The position numbers and the translations under genes were made by a program. From Anaerolineae bacterium (GTDB lineage Bacteria; Chloroflexota; Anaerolineae; Aggregatilineales; Phototrophicaceae): a DNA stretch of 64,000 nucleotides. Below are positions 34,691 through 43,126 of the stretch, piece by piece. How positions within the stretch are numbered: the first letter of the stretch is position 1; each line of letters opens with the position of its first letter. The notes under the pieces were generated by a model that had not been told where the DNA came from, did not search any database, and worked only from the letters and a program-made list of their open reading frames with translations. The DNA lies in the NCBI GenBank assembly GCA_022841825.1, contig JALHQT010000006.1:307378-371377 (forward strand), read 5' to 3'.

Positions 34691-35571
34691 GATGTGACCT
34701 TTTGTGAGGCGTCGAGGATCGGAATGCCCGCCTCGACTGCGATGCGATGGAAGAGTGTGCTCACGCCTTCCAGTTCTTCGGTCGCCGCGCCTTCGACGAT
34801 GATCGGGATGTCCGGCGAGAGCGCCTCCGCCAGCGTGAAGAGCGTGCGAAAGTCCATGCTGCCTTTGCCGGGGCAGCCATCCTGTAGATGCAGCGCCAGC
34901 CGGTTCTCGATCCAGATGTCTTTGGCGTGGCAGCTCACGATGTGATGACCGAGCGTCGTGAAGTCGTCTTGCAGCGCCTGGGCGGTGTGATAGACGGTCT
35001 CGCGCGTGACCCAGTTGGCGGAGTCGTAATCGCTCCTGACCCAGGGCGAAGCGACCGCGTCGAGAATCTCCGCCGTCACCTGCGCCGATTCGAGCGTCAC
35101 CAGTTGGTGACCCTCGAGGCTCAGGTAGACGCCATTGTCTTCCGCCGCCTGTGATGCTTCGCGCAGACTCTTCACGAGCTGCGCGCGCGCCTGCGCCGTC
35201 CAGTTATCGGGATGTGGGAACCAGGGACCATCAGCGCTAAGCGAGCCGGGTCCCGTATCGACACCGCGCGCGCCTAGCCAACCCGCCAGGCGCAGCGCCG
35301 CGATCAGCGTGCGCACAGAGTCGGCGCGCACGCTTTCGTCCGGTGTGACGAGGTTTTGCCAGTAGCCCGTCACCTGGAACATCTGCACGCCCTCATCCGC
35401 CATCAGCGCACGGACGCGCGCCGCCGTCTCGCGGGGCGTCGTGTGCGGGTCGTTGGCACGGAAGCGGCAGAAAATCCCGGAGTAGCCGAGCGCACGGACG
35501 CGGCGCAGCATCTCCGGCGTCAGATCGTTCATATCGTCGGGCAGGAATGCCCCGCAGAAACCCAGGCGCAT
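34687..35571 (-). CDS. Sugar phosphate isomerase/epimerase-like TIM-barrel protein (A)
   Basis: A 294-residue barrel of the xylose-isomerase-like superfamily. Candidate metal ligands are Glu in LSLEGH, Asp in RSDYDSAN, His in SCHAKD and Glu in IIVEGA. It follows the inner permease by nine bases and overlaps the SDR gene by four, so it is the first enzyme of the operon. Function within the superfamily is not determined. Confidence 0.82.
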   Translation of the reverse strand: MRLGFCGAFLPDDMNDLTPEMLRRVRALGYSGIFCRFRANDPHTTPRETAARVRALMADEGVQMFQVTGYWQNLVTPDESVRADSVRTLIAALRLAGWLGARGVDTGPGSLSADGPWFPHPDNWTAQARAQLVKSLREASQAAEDNGVYLSLEGHQLVTLESAQVTAEILDAVASPWVRSDYDSANWVTRETVYHTAQALQDDFTTLGHHIVSCHAKDIWIENRLALHLQDGCPGKGSMDFRTLFTLAEALSPDIPIIVEGAATEELEGVSTLFHRIAVEAGIPILDASQKVTS

Positions 35572-35580
35572 GATCTCCGC

Positions 35581-36480
35581 CTACCCTTTCAGACCGCTGG
35601 TGACGAAGCCCTGGACGATGTAGCGCTGGGCGAAGATGAACATCACAACCATCGGCAGCACCATTAGCGTGGAAATCGCCATGATGTAGTCGTTGCGGGT
35701 GATAAACAGCCCCTGGAACATGTTCAAGCCCAGCGCCAGCGTGTAATTATCGGGCGAGGTCAGGTAGATCAGCGGACCCAGAAAGTCGTTCCAGATTTGC
35801 AGCACCGTCAGCAGCGTGACCGAGACGAGCGCCGGGCGCGAAAGCGGCATATAGATGCGCCACCAGATCGTCAGATGCGTCGCGCCGTCGATGATCGCCG
35901 CCTCATCCAGTTCTTTCGGAATCTGCATATAGAACTGGCGCAGCAGGAAGATGTTGAGCGCGCCACCACCAAACCATGCCGGGATGATCAGGGGCCAGAA
36001 CGTGTTCAGCCAGCCGAGCTGGAAAAAGAGGATATAGAGCGGGATGAGCGTCACCTGCGGCGGCAGCATGATCGACGCCAGCACCAGCCCGAACCACAGC
36101 CTGCGACCGGGAAACTGCATCCGCGCGAAGCCGTAGGCGCACAGCGAGGACGTGAGCACGACGCCCGGCAGCGTGCCGAGGATGATGATCAGCGTATTGA
36201 GCGTCCAGCGCGGAAAATTGGTGTTCTGGTACGACCAGGCATCGGGGTAATTGCTCGGCAGCCATTCCCTGGGGAAGAATGTCGGCGGGTAGCTGTTGAT
36301 CTCGTTGAACGACTTGAACGACGTGGCGACCATGATGATCAGCGGCAGCATGAAGATCACCGAGCCGATGATCAGCAGGGCGTAGACGGTGCCCATGCCA
36401 ACCTGCTTCTTGCGGCGTGCCGCCTGGTTCTGCTGGCTGTAGAGCTGGATCGACGGCGTAGGTTGGCTGACTGCGCTCAT
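35581..36480 (-). CDS. Carbohydrate ABC importer permease, MalG-type
   Basis: A 299-residue CUT1 permease. A cytoplasmic N-terminus, first helix (VYALLIIGSVIFMLPLIIMVATSFK) and about five further helices are visible. The EAA loop near ELDEAAIIDGATHLTIWWRIYMP would contact the ATPase. It overlaps the partner permease by four bases. Like the Dpp-type importer, no ATPase gene lies here, as in bacteria where one MsmX/MsiK-type ATPase serves many CUT1 importers. Confidence 0.93.
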   Translation of the reverse strand: MSAVSQPTPSIQLYSQQNQAARRKKQVGMGTVYALLIIGSVIFMLPLIIMVATSFKSFNEINSYPPTFFPREWLPSNYPDAWSYQNTNFPRWTLNTLIIILGTLPGVVLTSSLCAYGFARMQFPGRRLWFGLVLASIMLPPQVTLIPLYILFFQLGWLNTFWPLIIPAWFGGGALNIFLLRQFYMQIPKELDEAAIIDGATHLTIWWRIYMPLSRPALVSVTLLTVLQIWNDFLGPLIYLTSPDNYTLALGLNMFQGLFITRNDYIMAISTLMVLPMVVMFIFAQRYIVQGFVTSGLKG

Positions 36481-37406
36481 GATTCGTTGGCGCTTTCGTA
36501 GTAGACCCAGCGATTAGAGATGCGGAAGAGGAGGATCGTGATGATCATGATGATCACGAAGATCACCCACGCCATCGCCGAGGCATAGCCCATCTCCAGC
36601 CATTGGAATGCCTTCTCGTAAATATTGAGGTTGTAGAAATAAGTCGAGTTTGCGGGTCCACCTTCGGTCATCAGGAAAGCGGGGACGAAGAACTGGAAGG
36701 CGGCGATGAAGCCGGTGACGACGTTGAAGAAGATCGTCGGCGAAAGCATCGGGATGGTGACGTAGAAGAAGCGCTGGACGCTGTTGCCACCGTCGATCTT
36801 GGCGGCGTCGTGCAGCTCTTCGGGGATTTGCTGCAAGCCCGCGACATAGATGATGGTCGTGACCGCGCCCGTCCACACGCTCATGATGACGAGCGAAAAG
36901 AGCGCCGAATGCGGCGAGCCAAGCCAGTTGATTTCCGGCAGCCCAATCCCGGTCAGCAAGCCATTGATGGGACCGTAATCTTTGTTGAAGAGGTACCGCC
37001 AGAGCAGCGCCGATGCCACGAAGGGCACGATGATCGGCAGGTAGAAGAAGGTGCGGAAGATCGACATGCCGGGCAGCTTCTGCGAAAGCAGCACCGCGAT
37101 GAGCAGGCTGACGATCTGCCCCAGAAACATCACCATGATGGCATAGCGCACGGTCACGCTCAACGACTGGATGAACAGGCGGTCGCGCGTGAACAGGTCA
37201 ATGTAGTTCTGGAAGCCGATGAATTCGGGCGCACTGATGATGCGATAGTCTGTCAGGCTGTAATACGCAGACGCGACCATCGGACCGAACGTCCAGATCA
37301 GCAGCCCAAGCACGACAGGACCGATGAACAGGTAGCCCTCGATGGTGTTGCGCCAGAAGTGCGGGCTGCGCTTTGGCTTGAGCGCGGGGGCTGTGCTTGT
37401 GGTCAT
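36477..37406 (-). CDS. Carbohydrate ABC importer permease, MalF-type
   Basis: A 309-residue CUT1 permease with six helices. The first is EGYLFIGPVVLGLLIWTFGP and the EAA loop reads ELHDAAKIDGGNSVQRFFYV. It lies 61 bases after the binding-protein stop, and that interval holds a perfect 28-bp palindrome. It is translationally coupled to the MalG-type gene. Confidence 0.93.
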   Translation of the reverse strand: MTTSTAPALKPKRSPHFWRNTIEGYLFIGPVVLGLLIWTFGPMVASAYYSLTDYRIISAPEFIGFQNYIDLFTRDRLFIQSLSVTVRYAIMVMFLGQIVSLLIAVLLSQKLPGMSIFRTFFYLPIIVPFVASALLWRYLFNKDYGPINGLLTGIGLPEINWLGSPHSALFSLVIMSVWTGAVTTIIYVAGLQQIPEELHDAAKIDGGNSVQRFFYVTIPMLSPTIFFNVVTGFIAAFQFFVPAFLMTEGGPANSTYFYNLNIYEKAFQWLEMGYASAMAWVIFVIIMIITILLFRISNRWVYYESANES

Positions 37407-37423
37407 AAAGAGATTCCTGATAT

Positions 37424-37451
37424 GTAGGGGCGACCTATAGGTCGCCCCTAC
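37424..37451. repeat. Perfect 28-bp palindrome between binding-protein and permease genes
   Basis: The 14-base arm GTAGGGGCGACCTA is followed immediately by its exact reverse complement, ending CGCCCCTAC. In RNA it would form a stable hairpin. It is the longest perfect member of the palindrome family in the window. Confidence 0.9.
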
Positions 37452-37467
37452 CGTTCAATGTGATGTG

Positions 37468-38748
37468 TTACCCGCCCAGGCAGGCGTTGATGTTGTCGTT
37501 GGCGATGGTGAACGCCTCTTCGACCGACATCATGCCGAGGATTGCGGTTTCCAGCGCATCCTTGACTTCCTGGTTGATCTGACCTGCGTACAGGCTGCCG
37601 CATTCGCCAGGGAAGAAGGTGGGCAGGATGCCGTTTTCACCATTCTCGATGAAGGCGGTGATGTTTTCCGGCGGCGCGGCAAGATCGACGATGCCGGGGT
37701 CTTCACGCAGCGACTGGAGCAGCGGCGTGCCTGCGTAGTTGGCGGCGATGGCGAGCTGCGCATCCGCCGATGCGAGATGCTTGACGAAATCCCATGCCAG
37801 CGCCGGGTCCTGCGCATTGGCAGAGACGGCGTAACCATAGGTGCCCATACCCGTAAACTTGCCTTCGGGATGGCTGGGGATGACCTGGATGTCCCACTCG
37901 AACGGCTGCGGGTCGAGCGCACGCAGCGCCGACATGATGCCGGGGATGAAGAACATGGTCGCGCACTCGCCGACGATGAAGCAGTTGCCGCCCGCGTCGA
38001 AATCGAGCGGCTGGGCGATGTCATGGGTCGTCCACAGGTCAACATATGCCTGGAAGCCCGCCAGCGTCTCCGGCGTGTTCAGGGTCGCCATGCCGTCTTC
38101 GCCAACCAGCGAACCGCCATAACCCTGCACGAACGGAACCACCCAAGCCCACCACTCAAAGGTCGGTAGACCGCCGCCGTTGGCGAAGCAGTACTTGCCG
38201 GTCGCTTCCTTGATGGTCTGGCAGGCGGCGATATAGTCGTCCCATGTCCAGTCGGCGGTCGGCAGCGGCGCGCCCGCTTCTTCAAACAGCGTCGCGTTGT
38301 AGTACATCGTCACCACGTCATACGAGGACGGGATCATGTACAAGCCTTCGCCTTCAACGCGGCTGAGACCGAGCAGATTGTCATAGATATCGCTCAGGTC
38401 GAAGTTCGCGTCCCCTTCCGCCAGCGGCTGCATGTCGAAGACGATGTCGCCCTGCGCGAACGGCACGACGAACAGGTCGGCAAGCCAGATGACATCCGGC
38501 AGCGTGCCCGCCGCCGCCTGCGTGGTGTAGGTCGAAACCAGGTCAGCGCCGGGGATGTATTCGACGATGACTTCGACACCAGGGTGCTGCGCCTGGAAGT
38601 TTTCGACCAGAAGCTGATTGACGCGCTCGACCGCCGGATCGTTGATTGTGCCGAAGCGGATTTGTGTGACTTCCTGCGCGGCGACGCTGCCAACAGCGAC
38701 GAACGCCAGGAGGACGACAAAGACAAGGAACCATTTACGTGAGGACAT
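37468..38748 (-). CDS. Carbohydrate ABC importer substrate-binding protein, family 1
   Basis: A 426-residue extracellular solute-binding protein of the UgpB/MalE type. The signal peptide (WFLVFVVLLAFVAVGSVAAQ) ends near residue 25. The family core includes FQAQHPGVEVIVEYIPG, a surface lobe rich in Trp/Tyr and a C-terminal SVEEAFTIANDNINACL helix. Probable ligands are mono- or oligosaccharides or glycerol-phosphate diesters. First gene of the minus-strand operon, with a near-consensus promoter at 38932-38960. Confidence 0.92.
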   Translation of the reverse strand: MSSRKWFLVFVVLLAFVAVGSVAAQEVTQIRFGTINDPAVERVNQLLVENFQAQHPGVEVIVEYIPGADLVSTYTTQAAAGTLPDVIWLADLFVVPFAQGDIVFDMQPLAEGDANFDLSDIYDNLLGLSRVEGEGLYMIPSSYDVVTMYYNATLFEEAGAPLPTADWTWDDYIAACQTIKEATGKYCFANGGGLPTFEWWAWVVPFVQGYGGSLVGEDGMATLNTPETLAGFQAYVDLWTTHDIAQPLDFDAGGNCFIVGECATMFFIPGIMSALRALDPQPFEWDIQVIPSHPEGKFTGMGTYGYAVSANAQDPALAWDFVKHLASADAQLAIAANYAGTPLLQSLREDPGIVDLAAPPENITAFIENGENGILPTFFPGECGSLYAGQINQEVKDALETAILGMMSVEEAFTIANDNINACLGG

Positions 38749-38901
38749 CTCTCTTCTCCATCAATAGTAATGTTCTGGGTACCGAGCGAAATTCATAGCG
38801 GGAATTGTCTTGACGACGACCGACCTCCTTCAATCATCTGACCAGGGGGATGTGGGAGGGAAAATTTCTAGGAAACATACCTTCACGATAAACTTTCATA
38901 C

Positions 38902-38907
38902 TATAAT
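38902..38907 (+). promoter_or_regulatory. Possible -10 box for the GntR gene
   Basis: A perfect TATAAT sits 83 bases before the GntR ATG. No good -35 is present at 16-18 bases, so the promoter would be weak or activator-dependent. Confidence 0.35.
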
Positions 38908-38918
38908 GCAGCTTGTAG

Positions 38919-38945
38919 TTCGATTTTCGAAATTGTAAAATCGAA
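38919..38945. promoter_or_regulatory. Candidate GntR operator (inverted repeat)
   Basis: TTCGATTTT (38919-38927) and AAAATCGAA (38937-38945) are perfect 9-bp arms separated by nine bases. The repeat covers the -10 of the minus-strand promoter. It also lies just downstream of the putative GntR -10, so one bound regulator could shut both directions. Binding is inferred, not shown. Confidence 0.5.
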
Positions 38946-38960
38946 TCAAGCCGCTGTCAA
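38932..38960 (-). promoter_or_regulatory. Near-consensus promoter of the sugar operon
   Basis: On the minus strand TTGACA (38960-38955, perfect) and TACAAT (38937-38932, five of six) are 17 bases apart. The 184-base leader to the binding-protein ATG is long. Such a strong promoter is best explained if a repressor normally blocks it. Confidence 0.7.
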
Positions 38961-38990
38961 GCAATCGACACTACCCGCAAGGATAGCCTT

Positions 38991-39671
38991 ATGAGTGCGC
39001 GCACATTTGTCCCCATCGAAGACCATCGCCTGACGCTGGCTGCACAGGTACAGGCGCGTATCCGCGAGGCGATCCTCAAGCAGGCGCTCAAGCCCGGCGA
39101 ACACATCGACCAGGACAAGCTGCGCGAGGAACTCCAGGTCAGCATGTCGCCGATCCGTGAGGCGCTCAAAGGTCTGGAAGCGGAGGGGCTGGTGGTCATC
39201 CAGCCGCGCCGAGGCGCGTTCGTCGTCGCGGTGTCCATCGATGACATGGATGAGTTGTACTTCACGCGCCGCCTGATCGAGGGCGAGGCAATCGCTCATG
39301 CAGTGCCTCACCTGACGGAAGCTGATTTCGAGCAGCTTGAGCAGATGATCCTGGAGATGCGCCATGCCACAGATCGTGGGGACATCAAAGCGTTCATTGC
39401 GCTCAATCGCCAGTTCCATCTACAGATTTATACCGCGCTGGGCAATCAGCATCTCTTGCAGGTCATCAAGATGCTGTGGGAGCGCAGCGAGCTATATCGT
39501 TACCGCCTGATGTTCACGACTCACAATTCAGAGCGTGTGCATCGTGAACACGCTGGCATTCTGGAAGCCTGCCGCCTGCACGACGCCGAACTGGCGAAGG
39601 CACGCGCGCAGGAGCACATCCTGATCACGCAGCAGGAATTGGATTCGTCGCTGCGAGGGGATGCAGAATGA
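38991..39671 (+). CDS. GntR-family transcriptional regulator, FadR/FCD subfamily
   Basis: A 226-residue regulator. The N-terminal winged helix (about 13-75) has the GntR pattern VQARIREAILKQALKPGE followed by LQVSMSPIREAL. The C-terminal helical FCD ligand domain (about 85-215) contains NRQFHLQIY and metal-ligand type His residues. FCD regulators usually sense sugar acids, other carboxylates or related metabolites. Divergent from the sugar operon and overlapping the transaldolase-like gene by four bases, it is the obvious local regulator of both. Confidence 0.92.
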   Translation: MSARTFVPIEDHRLTLAAQVQARIREAILKQALKPGEHIDQDKLREELQVSMSPIREALKGLEAEGLVVIQPRRGAFVVAVSIDDMDELYFTRRLIEGEAIAHAVPHLTEADFEQLEQMILEMRHATDRGDIKAFIALNRQFHLQIYTALGNQHLLQVIKMLWERSELYRYRLMFTTHNSERVHREHAGILEACRLHDAELAKARAQEHILITQQELDSSLRGDAE

Positions 39672-40753
39672 TGTCATTCAAGAGTCCCCTCCACCAGATG
39701 TCGCAGACGACGCCGACCGACTTCTGGAACGACTCGTGCGCGGTCGAAGACCTGACCTATGCGATTGACCACGGCGCGGTCGGCGCGACGAGCAACCCGA
39801 CCATCGTCGTCGCCGCGCTTAGGAAAGAGCTGCCTCTGTGGGAGGCGCGCATCCGCCAGATCATTGCGGAAAACCCGACCTGGTCGGAAGTCGAAGTCGG
39901 CTGGCAGGTGTTTGAGGAAGTCGCGGTCCATGGCTCAAAGCTGCTGCTGCCCGTCTTCGAGCGCACGAACGGCAGCAAAGGGCGGCTGTCGATCCAGACC
40001 AACCCAGCGAACTACCGGAACGCCGAGGCGATCCTGACGCAGGCGCGCCGCTTTCACGCGCTCGCGCCCAACCTGCATGTGAAGATCCCGGCGACGGCGG
40101 CGGGCATCGCGGCGATTGAGGCGGCGACCTACGAGGGCATCAGCATCACAGCGACGGTCTCGTTCACGGTCGCGCAGGCAGTCGCTATCGCCGAGGCGGT
40201 CGAGCGCGGGCTGGCACGGCGTGCTGCCGAAGGGCTGGACAACACGAACCTCCATCCGATCTGCGTGATCATGGTCGGGCGCGTCGATGACTGGATGCAG
40301 GCGGTCGCGACGCGCGACAACCTGACGCTGCATCCATCGTCGATCCCCTGGGCGGGCGTAGCGGTCATGAAAAAGGTCTACGAAATCTTCCAGACGCGCG
40401 GCTATCGCTCGCGGCTGCTGGTCGCCGCCTATCGCCATCATCTGCACTGGTCGGAATTCATCGGCGGCGATCTGATCGTCAGCATCCCCCCGGATTGGCA
40501 AAAGCGCTTCAACGCCTCGGATGTCGCGGTCGTCCAGCGCATGGACACCCCGGTCGATCCTGCCGTGATCGACGATCTCTACCAGCATCTGGCGGAATTC
40601 CGCAAGGCATACGACGAGGACGGCTTGAGCGTGGCGGAGTTCGACCGTTACAGCGCGACGGTACGCACCATGCGCACCTTCATCGCGTCATACCACGAAC
40701 TCCTTGCGCTCATCCGCGAGAGTTACATGTTGCCCAACCCGGATGTGCGCTAA
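39668..40753 (+). CDS. Transaldolase-family protein
   Basis: A 361-residue class I aldolase-type barrel. GATSNPTIV (39-47) is the family N-terminal signature. Lys139 in HVKIPAT matches the Schiff-base lysine. It is longer than minimal fructose-6-phosphate aldolases and has a helical C-terminus. It may cleave or transfer a dihydroxyacetone unit from a sugar formed by the divergent operon (inference). It is coupled to the regulator gene by ATGA; a second ATG three bases downstream could also be used. Confidence 0.83.
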   Translation: MMSFKSPLHQMSQTTPTDFWNDSCAVEDLTYAIDHGAVGATSNPTIVVAALRKELPLWEARIRQIIAENPTWSEVEVGWQVFEEVAVHGSKLLLPVFERTNGSKGRLSIQTNPANYRNAEAILTQARRFHALAPNLHVKIPATAAGIAAIEAATYEGISITATVSFTVAQAVAIAEAVERGLARRAAEGLDNTNLHPICVIMVGRVDDWMQAVATRDNLTLHPSSIPWAGVAVMKKVYEIFQTRGYRSRLLVAAYRHHLHWSEFIGGDLIVSIPPDWQKRFNASDVAVVQRMDTPVDPAVIDDLYQHLAEFRKAYDEDGLSVAEFDRYSATVRTMRTFIASYHELLALIRESYMLPNPDVR

Positions 40754-40828
40754 AAGATGAGCCTCGCGTTACAATCCGCGTGGGACACATTCAGGCAGCG
40801 GCATAAATCCGGGTAACTGTAACATTTG

Positions 40829-42301
40829 ATGAGTCAGTCTGTGAACTTGGGTCAACTCTGGCAGCATCCGCTGATACAGCGCTTCTGGGCGGTCTTCGGC
40901 GCGGCGAGCATCCGCGTCAAGGTCATGGGCATTGTGCTGACGATGATCACGCTGTTGGGGATCTTCGTCACGGTTCAACTGCGCTTCGCCCTTTACGAGA
41001 CGCTTGAAGACCAGCTCCATGTCCAGGGGATTGGCATCTCCGACAGCATCGTGGCGCGCGTCGAGCAAACAGCAGCGGAAGACGTGGCAGGACTCACTTC
41101 CTACCTGGAGGGCGTCAAAGAGCATTATTCCGCAGGTGGGCACAACACGCTGGTCGATTACGTCGTCGTCAGGCACGCCGATGGCAGCATTGTCGCTTCG
41201 AGCGCCCTGAACGCTGCACCGCCTGGAATCGCTTCGCCCTCTGCGGTGACCATGCAGGATGATGATGGGCGCGTTCGCAAGCTGGACACGCCCTGGGGCG
41301 CAGTCATCGACGTCACGACTGCACTGTCGAGTGGTCTCATCCTGCAATTGGGGCTTGCGGAAGACGAGATCGAGCACATCACCAATACCGTGACGTTCCA
41401 GATCTTTTCAATCACCCTGGTGATGTTGAGCGTAGGTTTCGCGGGCGCGTTCTTCCTGACCTGGATACTGACGCGCCCAATCCTGAGTCTGGTCGATGCG
41501 ACGCGCACCGTCGCCATAGGCGATTTTTCGCGCCGGGTCACCCGCTGGGCAAACGACGAGATCGGCGATCTCGCCGACGCCTTCAATGCCATGACCAGCT
41601 CGCTGGAACGGGCAGCGCGCGAACGCCAGGAGCGTGATGCGCTGCGCGAGCATTACATTCGCGGCGTGATCACCGCGCAGGAGGATGAGCGGAAACGCAT
41701 CGCGCGAGAACTCCACGACAGCACCAGTCAGTCGTTGACATCGCTGCTCGTTGGGCTGCGCAATCTTGAGGCAGCGCCCGACCTCGCCTCAGTACACACG
41801 CACATCGAGAGCATTCGTGACGTCGTCAACCATACGCTGGACGAAGTCCACACGCTCGCCTGGCAGCTTCGCCCCAGCGTGCTGGACGATCTGGGTTTGG
41901 TGGCAGCGCTGCGCCGCTACGTCGATGATTATCAAGAGCGCTACGCGGTGCAGGTCGATTTCATCACACGCGGAATTGGCGAGCGCCTGCCGGTGGCAGT
42001 GGAAACCAGCCTGTACCGCATGGTGCAGGAGGGGCTGACCAATATCGCCCGCCACTCCGGGGCGAATAATGCCAGCGTGCTGATCGAGCAGCGCACGAAG
42101 GGCATTCGCGCCATCATCGAAGACAACGGCAGTGGGTTTCACCTCGATCAGCAGATTTCAGATCGGAAGCGCCTGGGTTTGCAGGGCATCCGCGAACGCG
42201 CGGAGCTGCTCGGCGGCACATTGACCATTGAGTCGGAACCTGGGCAGGGCACCAGTCTGTTCATCGAAATTCCGCACAGCAGCGAAACAGAAGCGAGGTG
42301 A
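40829..42301 (+). CDS. Sensor histidine kinase, NarL-partner type (HisKA_3)
   Basis: A 490-residue membrane kinase. Helix 1 (about 32-52) and helix 2 (about 189-213) flank a roughly 135-residue extracellular sensor. HAMP (about 214-266) is followed by the HisKA_3 dimerisation helix with ERKRIARELHDSTSQS, phospho-acceptor His296. The HATPase domain has DNGSGFH and GLQGIRERAE. The ATG at 40829 is preferred over an adjacent TTG. It precedes its response regulator by four bases. The signal is unknown; it lies between two sugar-metabolism gene groups. Confidence 0.92.
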   Translation: MSQSVNLGQLWQHPLIQRFWAVFGAASIRVKVMGIVLTMITLLGIFVTVQLRFALYETLEDQLHVQGIGISDSIVARVEQTAAEDVAGLTSYLEGVKEHYSAGGHNTLVDYVVVRHADGSIVASSALNAAPPGIASPSAVTMQDDDGRVRKLDTPWGAVIDVTTALSSGLILQLGLAEDEIEHITNTVTFQIFSITLVMLSVGFAGAFFLTWILTRPILSLVDATRTVAIGDFSRRVTRWANDEIGDLADAFNAMTSSLERAARERQERDALREHYIRGVITAQEDERKRIARELHDSTSQSLTSLLVGLRNLEAAPDLASVHTHIESIRDVVNHTLDEVHTLAWQLRPSVLDDLGLVAALRRYVDDYQERYAVQVDFITRGIGERLPVAVETSLYRMVQEGLTNIARHSGANNASVLIEQRTKGIRAIIEDNGSGFHLDQQISDRKRLGLQGIRERAELLGGTLTIESEPGQGTSLFIEIPHSSETEAR

Positions 42302-42305
42302 GGGT

Positions 42306-42962
42306 GTGAACGTGCCTATCCGAATCGTACTTGCCGACGATCATGCCGTCCTGCGCACCGGGCTGCGCCTGCTCATCAACAATCAGCCTGCCATGAGCGT
42401 CGTGGGCGAAGCCGGAAGCGGGACTGAGGCAGTGACGAGCGCCCGCGAGCACCAACCGGACATCATCCTGCTCGACCTGAATATGCCGGGAATGGATGGA
42501 TTAACCGCGATCCCTTTGCTGCGAAAAGAGTCGCCGCAGAGCCGAATCCTGATCCTGACCATGCACGACGACGTGAACTACCTCCAGGAAGCGCTCCGTG
42601 CCGGGGCATCCGGCTATATCCTCAAGAAGGCTGTCGATAGCGAACTGCTGATGGCGATCCAGACGGTCATGCGCGGCGAGACGTATGTGCATTCGGCAAT
42701 GTCGGAAAAACTCCTGCAAATGATCGATACCCAGTCGGTCGCCGCGAAAACACAGACCAATCCCTGGGAGAGTCTGTCCGAACGCGAGCGCGACGTGCTG
42801 CGTCTGGTGGCGCTCGGCTACACCAATGCGGAAATCGCGGGCGAGTTGTTCCTGAGCGTCAAGACGGTGGAGACATACCGCACGCGCGGCATGGAAAAGC
42901 TCAACCTCCAGACACGCGCGCAGTTGGTGAAATCCGCGCTCGAACACGGGCTGCTGGAATAG
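42306..42962 (+). CDS. Response regulator, NarL/LuxR family
   Basis: A 218-residue transcription factor. The receiver has D11/D12, phosphoacceptor Asp57 (LLDLNMPG) and the conserved Thr and Lys (LTMHD, YILKKA). The C-terminal LuxR helix-turn-helix reads LSERERDVLRLVALGYTNAE followed by VKTVETYRTRGMEKL. The start is GTG at 42306, with GAGGTGAGGG upstream; a second GTG six bases later is possible. Paired with the upstream kinase. Targets unknown. Confidence 0.93.
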   Translation: MNVPIRIVLADDHAVLRTGLRLLINNQPAMSVVGEAGSGTEAVTSAREHQPDIILLDLNMPGMDGLTAIPLLRKESPQSRILILTMHDDVNYLQEALRAGASGYILKKAVDSELLMAIQTVMRGETYVHSAMSEKLLQMIDTQSVAAKTQTNPWESLSERERDVLRLVALGYTNAEIAGELFLSVKTVETYRTRGMEKLNLQTRAQLVKSALEHGLLE

Positions 42963-43022
42963 ATCTCTTCAGCGCATGACAACCCGTTAACGATCCTAGC
43001 CGATGGTCGAAGTAAATCATGG

Positions 43023-43105
43023 CACGGACGCCATGAATGGCGCACCCTTCGGGCATTCCATCCCTACATCCACGATCCTGTAGGGACGGCATTCATGCCG
43101 TCCGT
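43023..43105. repeat. Head-to-head pair of palindromic elements
   Basis: CGCCAT/ATGGCG (43029-43042) and the hairpin GGACGGCAT/ATGCCGTCC (43084-43103) lie at either end. In the middle, TCCCTACA (43061-43068) and TGTAGGGA (43079-43086) are inverted. The layout reads as two copies of one element in opposite orientations, in the gap between convergent genes. Confidence 0.75.
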
Positions 43106-43126
43106 TGAAACAATACGAACACTGGC

